NCBI GenBank assembly: GCA_016844545.1
Contig: JAENJC010000208.1
Location: 1-10,437 of the forward strand
From: Deltaproteobacteria bacterium
GTDB taxonomy: Bacteria > Desulfobacterota > JAENJC01
Direction: 5' to 3'
Length of the DNA stretch: 10,437 nucleotides
The notes below the pieces were generated by a model, which did not search any database, was not told where the DNA came from, and was given only the letters and a program-made list of their open reading frames with translations. Shown piece by piece: positions 7,002 through 10,437 of this stretch. The number at the start of each line of letters is the position of its first letter. The first letter of the stretch is position 1. The position numbers were made by a program, and so were the translations under genes.

Positions 7002-7557
7002 ATGACACTGGTTCCTATGGTTGTGGAACAGACAGGAAGGGGGGAGAGGGCCTATGATATATATTCCCGCCTCCTGAAGGACAGGATAATACTTCTGGGT
7101 ACGGCAATTGACGATAATGTAGCCAATGTTGTGATTGCCCAGCTTTTATTCCTCGAAGCTGAGGACCCGGAAAAGGACATATTTATTTACATAAATTCGC
7201 CGGGAGGGAGCGTGACTGCCGGTCTCGCAATATACGATACCATCCAGTATATAAAACCGAAAATATCTACGATATGCATGGGACAGGCGGCGAGCATGGG
7301 GGCATTGCTCCTTGCATCAGGTGAGAAGGGGAAGAGGTTTGCCCTTCCCCATGCCAGCATCCTCATCCACCAGCCTATGGGTGGAGTAAAGTGGCAGGCG
7401 ACGGAGATAAGCATCCATGATACTTGCCAAACACAGCGGACAGTCTGTTGACAAGATACAGCTTGATACAGAGAGGGACTTCTTCATGAGCGGAGAGCAG
7501 GCGGTAGAATACGGGATAGTTGATGCCGTAATGGCGGCAAGAGGAGAGGTCAAATAA
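7002..7557 (+). CDS. clpP: ATP-dependent Clp protease proteolytic subunit, frameshifted
   Basis: ClpP forms a 14-subunit barrel that degrades proteins fed by ClpX or ClpA. The first frame is typical to residue 139, with [11 protein letters not shown] (64-74), the nucleophile Ser98 in GQAASMGA and His123 in LIHQPMGG. After QATEISIH (base 7418) it goes out of frame and stops at 7449-7451. The rest, ILAKHSGQ to DTERDFFMS and EYGIVDAV, lies one base over, from 7420 to the TAA at 7555-7557; the triad Asp is in DTERD. About 13 residues of the handle helix (AREIL...LN in relatives) are absent, equal to 38 lost bases, which also gives this shift. Repaired, the protein would be 197 residues, normal for ClpP. 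AGGAG (6989-6993) supports ATG 7002. The stop overlaps the clpX start (TAATG). As written, the product lacks its triad Asp and ring interface. Confidence 0.92.
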
Positions 7558-8792
7558 TGAAGAATCAGAAGAAAAGCTGTTCGTTCTGCGGGAAGGGGCA
7601 GGATGAGGTAAAAAAACTCATAGCAGGCTCTACTGTTTATATATGTGACAAGTGCATAGCCCTGTGCAACGATATCCTTAACGAGGAAAAGGAGCTGGTC
7701 GATACGATATCAAAGAGGACTGATGTTCCTAAACCTATGGAGATAAAGGAGACCCTGGACTCTTATGTGATAGGGCAGGAGGGGGCTAAAAAGGTACTCT
7801 CTGTTGCTGTGCATAACCACTACAAGAGGATAGGGGCCGGCCTCAAGACTGACGATGTAGAACTCCAGAAGAGCAACATCCTCCTTATCGGGCCTACCGG
7901 CTCAGGCAAGACCCTCCTGGCCCAGACCCTTGCGAAGATACTTAATGTCCCGTTTACCATAGCTGATGCAACCACTCTTACGGAGGCAGGGTATGTGGGG
8001 GAGGATGTGGAAACAATAATCCTGAACCTCCTCCAGGCTGCAAACTATGATAAAGAGAAGACGCAGAGAGGAATTGTCTATATTGACGAGATAGACAAGA
8101 TATCGAGGAAGTCTGACAACCCGTCTATAACCAGGGACGTTTCAGGCGAAGGGGTTCAACAGGGGCTTTTGAAATTAATGGAAGGCACAATAGCAAGCAT
8201 CCCTCCAAAGGGCGGGAGGAAGCATCCGCAGCAGGAGTTTATCCAGATAGATACCACCAATATACTGTTTATCTGCGGAGGGGCCTTTAATGCCCTTGAA
8301 GGGATCATAGACAGGAGGACAGGCCAGAAGTCCCTGGGCTTTGGAGCTGAGATAAAACAGAAGGTTGCTATGCGGGTAGGCGAAACCATTTCCCTTGTCC
8401 AGCCTGAGGACCTTATCAAGTTCGGCCTTATCCCTGAGTTCATAGGGAGGTTGCCTGTAGTTGCGACCCTTGACGAACTGGATGAAGAAGCCCTTGTGAA
8501 GATCCTTGTTGAGCCTAAAAACGCGCTAATCAGGCAGTACCAGAAGCTCTTTGGATTTGAGGGTGTCTCTTTGAGGTTTACAAACGGCGCCCTTGTTGCC
8601 ATAGCAAAAGAGGCCCTGAAGAGGAAGTCCGGCGCCAGAGGTCTAAGGGCCATCCTTGAAAACACACTGCTTGACCTCATGTATGAGATTCCATCCCAGT
8701 CCAACATACGGGAGTGCGTTATAAGCGAAGAGGTAATCCTTAATAAGGAGAAGCCGATTATCATATATGAAAGAGAGGCCGAATCGGCATAA
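7557..8792 (+). CDS. clpX: ATP-dependent Clp protease ATP-binding subunit ClpX
   Basis: AAA+ unfoldase that recognises tagged or native substrates and threads them into ClpP. 411 residues, complete. The N-terminal zinc-binding dimer domain has Cys8, Cys11, Cys30 and Cys33. The AAA+ module shows Walker A GPTGSGKT (112-119), pore loop GYVG (145-148), Walker B IVYIDE (173-178), and the RKH pore motif in GGRKHP (about 221-223). The ClpP-docking loop reads LGF (260-262) where the E. coli protein has IGF, a conservative change. Sensor 2 is in SGARGLR. GAGGAGAGGT (7541-7550) lies before the ATG, within the end of clpP, and the one-base overlap with the clpP stop suggests translational coupling. lon follows after 9 bases. 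Confidence 0.98.
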   Translation: MKNQKKSCSFCGKGQDEVKKLIAGSTVYICDKCIALCNDILNEEKELVDTISKRTDVPKPMEIKETLDSYVIGQEGAKKVLSVAVHNHYKRIGAGLKTDDVELQKSNILLIGPTGSGKTLLAQTLAKILNVPFTIADATTLTEAGYVGEDVETIILNLLQAANYDKEKTQRGIVYIDEIDKISRKSDNPSITRDVSGEGVQQGLLKLMEGTIASIPPKGGRKHPQQEFIQIDTTNILFICGGAFNALEGIIDRRTGQKSLGFGAEIKQKVAMRVGETISLVQPEDLIKFGLIPEFIGRLPVVATLDELDEEALVKILVEPKNALIRQYQKLFGFEGVSLRFTNGALVAIAKEALKRKSGARGLRAILENTLLDLMYEIPSQSNIRECVISEEVILNKEKPIIIYEREAESA

Positions 8793-8801
8793 GGGAGGCT
8801 T

Positions 8802-10437
8802 ATGTTACATAGAAATTCCAGATCAAAGACCAATAATATTGTGATACCGCTTCTCCCCTTAAGGGACATAATCATCTATCCCCATATGGTGGTACCGCTC
8901 TTTGTGGGTCGGGAGAGGTCTATTAACTCCCTAGAAGTGGCCCTTAAGCAGGAAAAGGAGATACTCCTTGTTGCCCAGAAAAACGCCAAGGTGGATGATC
9001 CTGCAGAAGAGGAGATGTACACAACAGGAACCATTGGCGGAGTTGTGCAGCTTATCCGTCTGCCGGATGGCACTGTTAAGGTTCTGGTGGAGGGTAGAAA
9101 GCGTGGCAAGGTAAAAAGGTTTATACCAAATGACGAATATTTTCTGGTTGAGGCGGAGGAGATAGACGAGTGGGCTGAGGTTACATCCGAGGTTGAAGCC
9201 CTAATGAGGAGCGTCAATTCGGCCTTTGAGGCATATGTGAAGCTCAACAAGAAGATTCCGCCGGAGATACTTATGCCTCTCGCAGCCATTGAGGACCCGG
9301 CCCGGCTTGCGGATACGGTTGCCGCTCACCTCCAGTTGAAGATCGAGGACAAGCAGCTGATCCTTGAGATAGAAGACCCTACAGAAAGGCTTGAGAGGAT
9401 ATACACCCTGATGCAGTCCGAGATAGAGATCCTCCAGATAGAGCACAAGATAAGAGGCCGCGTAAAGAAGCAGATGGAGAAGAACCAGAAGGATTATTAT
9501 CTCAATGAGCAGATGAAGGCCATACAGAAGGAGCTTGGAGATAAGGATGAATTCAGGGATGAGCTGAAGGAACTTGAGGAAAGGATAGCGAACAAGAAGA
9601 TGTCTGAAGAGGCCACTGAAAAGGCCCAGAAGGAGCTCAAAAAACTCAGGATGATGGCCCCCATGTCCGCTGAAGGGACGGTGGTGAGAAACTACCTCGA
9701 ATGGCTTTTGTCGCTTCCATGGTACGAGAAGACTACGGAAAAGCCCGGAATAGAAGACGCTGAGAAGGTTCTGGACGAAGACCACTACGGCCTGGATCGA
9801 GTCAAGGAAAGGATAGTAGAATACCTTGCCGTGCACAGCCTGGTAGAGAAGATGAAGGGTCCCATCCTCTGCCTTGTGGGGCCTCCAGGAGTGGGTAAGA
9901 CATCCCTTGCGAAGTCCATTGCCAGGTCCATGGGGAGGAAGTTCGTCAGGATATCCCTCGGCGGAGTCAGGGATGAGGCCGAGATCAGGGGACACAGGAG
10001 GACTTACATAGGCGCCCTTCCTGGAAAGATAATCCAGTCCATGAAGAAGGCAAAATCAAACAACCCTATATTCCTGCTGGACGAGATTGACAAGATGAGC
10101 CAAGACCTTAGGGGAGACCCGGCCTCTGCCTTACTTGAGGTACTGGACCCTGAGCAGAACGGTGCTTTTAACGACCATTACCTGGATCTGGATTACGACC
10201 TGTCAGAGGTGATGTTCATAACCACGGCCAATACTACCCATTCCATTCCCTATCCGCTCTTAGACAGGATGGAGATAATTCGGATTCCGGGATATACGGA
10301 GATTGAAAAGATAAAGATAGCCGAGGACTTCCTTATTCCAAAGGTGACGGAGTCTCACGGCCTCAAAAAAGAAAACATATCCATATCTGATGGGGCCTTG
10401 CAGACCATAATCCAGCACTACACGAGGGAGGCTGGCG
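8802..10437 (+). CDS. lon: Lon protease, C-terminus cut by the window edge
   Basis: Homohexameric AAA+ protease that degrades misfolded and short-lived regulatory proteins in the cytosol. 545 residues are visible of a family of about 800. The N-terminal substrate-binding domain starts at about residue 13 (IPLLPLRD) and includes [14 protein letters not shown] charged coiled-coil linker ([11 protein letters not shown] and [15 protein letters not shown], about 219-246) leads to the AAA+ domain, with Walker A GPPGVGKT (360-367), [21 protein letters not shown], and Walker B FLLDEIDK (424-431). The frame runs open to the last base, and I saw no internal gap. The Ser-Lys protease domain lies beyond the window. 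GGGAGG (8793-8798) precedes ATG 8802, which fits the family start. Likely co-transcribed with clpX. Confidence 0.97.
   Translation, partial: MLHRNSRSKTNNIVIPLLPLRDIIIYPHMVVPLFVGRERSINSLEVALKQEKEILLVAQKNAKVDDPAEEEMYTTGTIGGVVQLIRLPDGTVKVLVEGRKRGKVKRFIPNDEYFLVEAEEIDEWAEVTSEVEALMRSVNSAFEAYVKLNKKIPPEILMPLAAIEDPARLADTVAAHLQLKIEDKQLILEIEDPTERLERIYTLMQSEIEILQIEHKIRGRVKKQMEKNQKDYYLNEQMKAIQKELGDKDEFRDELKELEERIANKKMSEEATEKAQKELKKLRMMAPMSAEGTVVRNYLEWLLSLPWYEKTTEKPGIEDAEKVLDEDHYGLDRVKERIVEYLAVHSLVEKMKGPILCLVGPPGVGKTSLAKSIARSMGRKFVRISLGGVRDEAEIRGHRRTYIGALPGKIIQSMKKAKSNNPIFLLDEIDKMSQDLRGDPASALLEVLDPEQNGAFNDHYLDLDYDLSEVMFITTANTTHSIPYPLLDRMEIIRIPGYTEIEKIKIAEDFLIPKVTESHGLKKENISISDGALQTIIQHYTREAG

Noticed and set aside
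7416..7440. Programmed ribosomal frameshift in clpP
   Set aside because: There is no slippery heptamer or stimulating structure at the junction, and about 13 conserved residues are missing, which a frameshift alone cannot supply.
8156..9289. Two minus-strand open frames opposite clpX and lon
   Set aside because: They are Ser/Leu-rich shadow translations of conserved plus-strand genes.
9201..9995. Long open frame on the minus strand inside lon (264 codons)
   Set aside because: It lies antisense to well-conserved lon sequence, is Leu/His-rich with no recognisable motif, and is explained by the codon bias of the real gene.

Overview
The window is a stretch of ordinary bacterial chromosome carrying two divergent gene blocks, separated by a spacer of about 420 bases. 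Every large gene belongs to a well-known family. I found no mobile element, CRISPR array, phage gene, rRNA or tRNA, and no evidence of a new multi-gene system. The most unusual thing is damage: three of the eight genes (hisZ, a class V aminotransferase and clpP) each lack a short internal block that their families conserve.

Organism: moderate GC, heavy use of AGG (Arg) and ATA (Ile) codons, strong Shine-Dalgarno sites, and an aminotransferase / serA / hisZ / purA order next to tig-clpP-clpX-lon. As I recall, these orders occur in Nitrospirota and Desulfobacterota-like anaerobes, so I would guess an uncultured member of those groups. This is inference from gene order and codon style, not a placement.

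Left block (minus strand, bases 1-5232), in transcription order: a broken PLP-dependent class V aminotransferase, serA (3-phosphoglycerate dehydrogenase), a strong intrinsic terminator, hisZ (regulatory subunit of ATP phosphoribosyltransferase), and purA (adenylosuccinate synthase, cut by the left edge). The first two genes probably form a serine-forming pair driven by a good sigma70-type promoter at 5292-5321. hisZ and purA link to histidine and AMP synthesis and lie beyond the terminator, so they probably have their own promoters.

Right block (plus strand, bases 5651-10437): tig (trigger factor), clpP (broken by a frameshift), clpX and lon (cut by the right edge). This is the classic chaperone and ATP-dependent protease cluster. 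Spacing is 76 bases for tig-clpP, a one-base TAATG overlap for clpP-clpX, and 9 bases for clpX-lon. Trigger factor folds nascent chains, ClpXP and Lon degrade regulatory and damaged proteins, and the layout suggests co-transcription.

Spacers: the tig upstream region holds a perfect 10-bp palindrome (5578-5600) that looks like an operator. The tig-clpP gap holds short tandem AGTGGTC-type repeats followed by a 7-bp hairpin that looks like a dispersed repeat. The hisZ-purA and serA-hisZ gaps are rich in inverted repeats.
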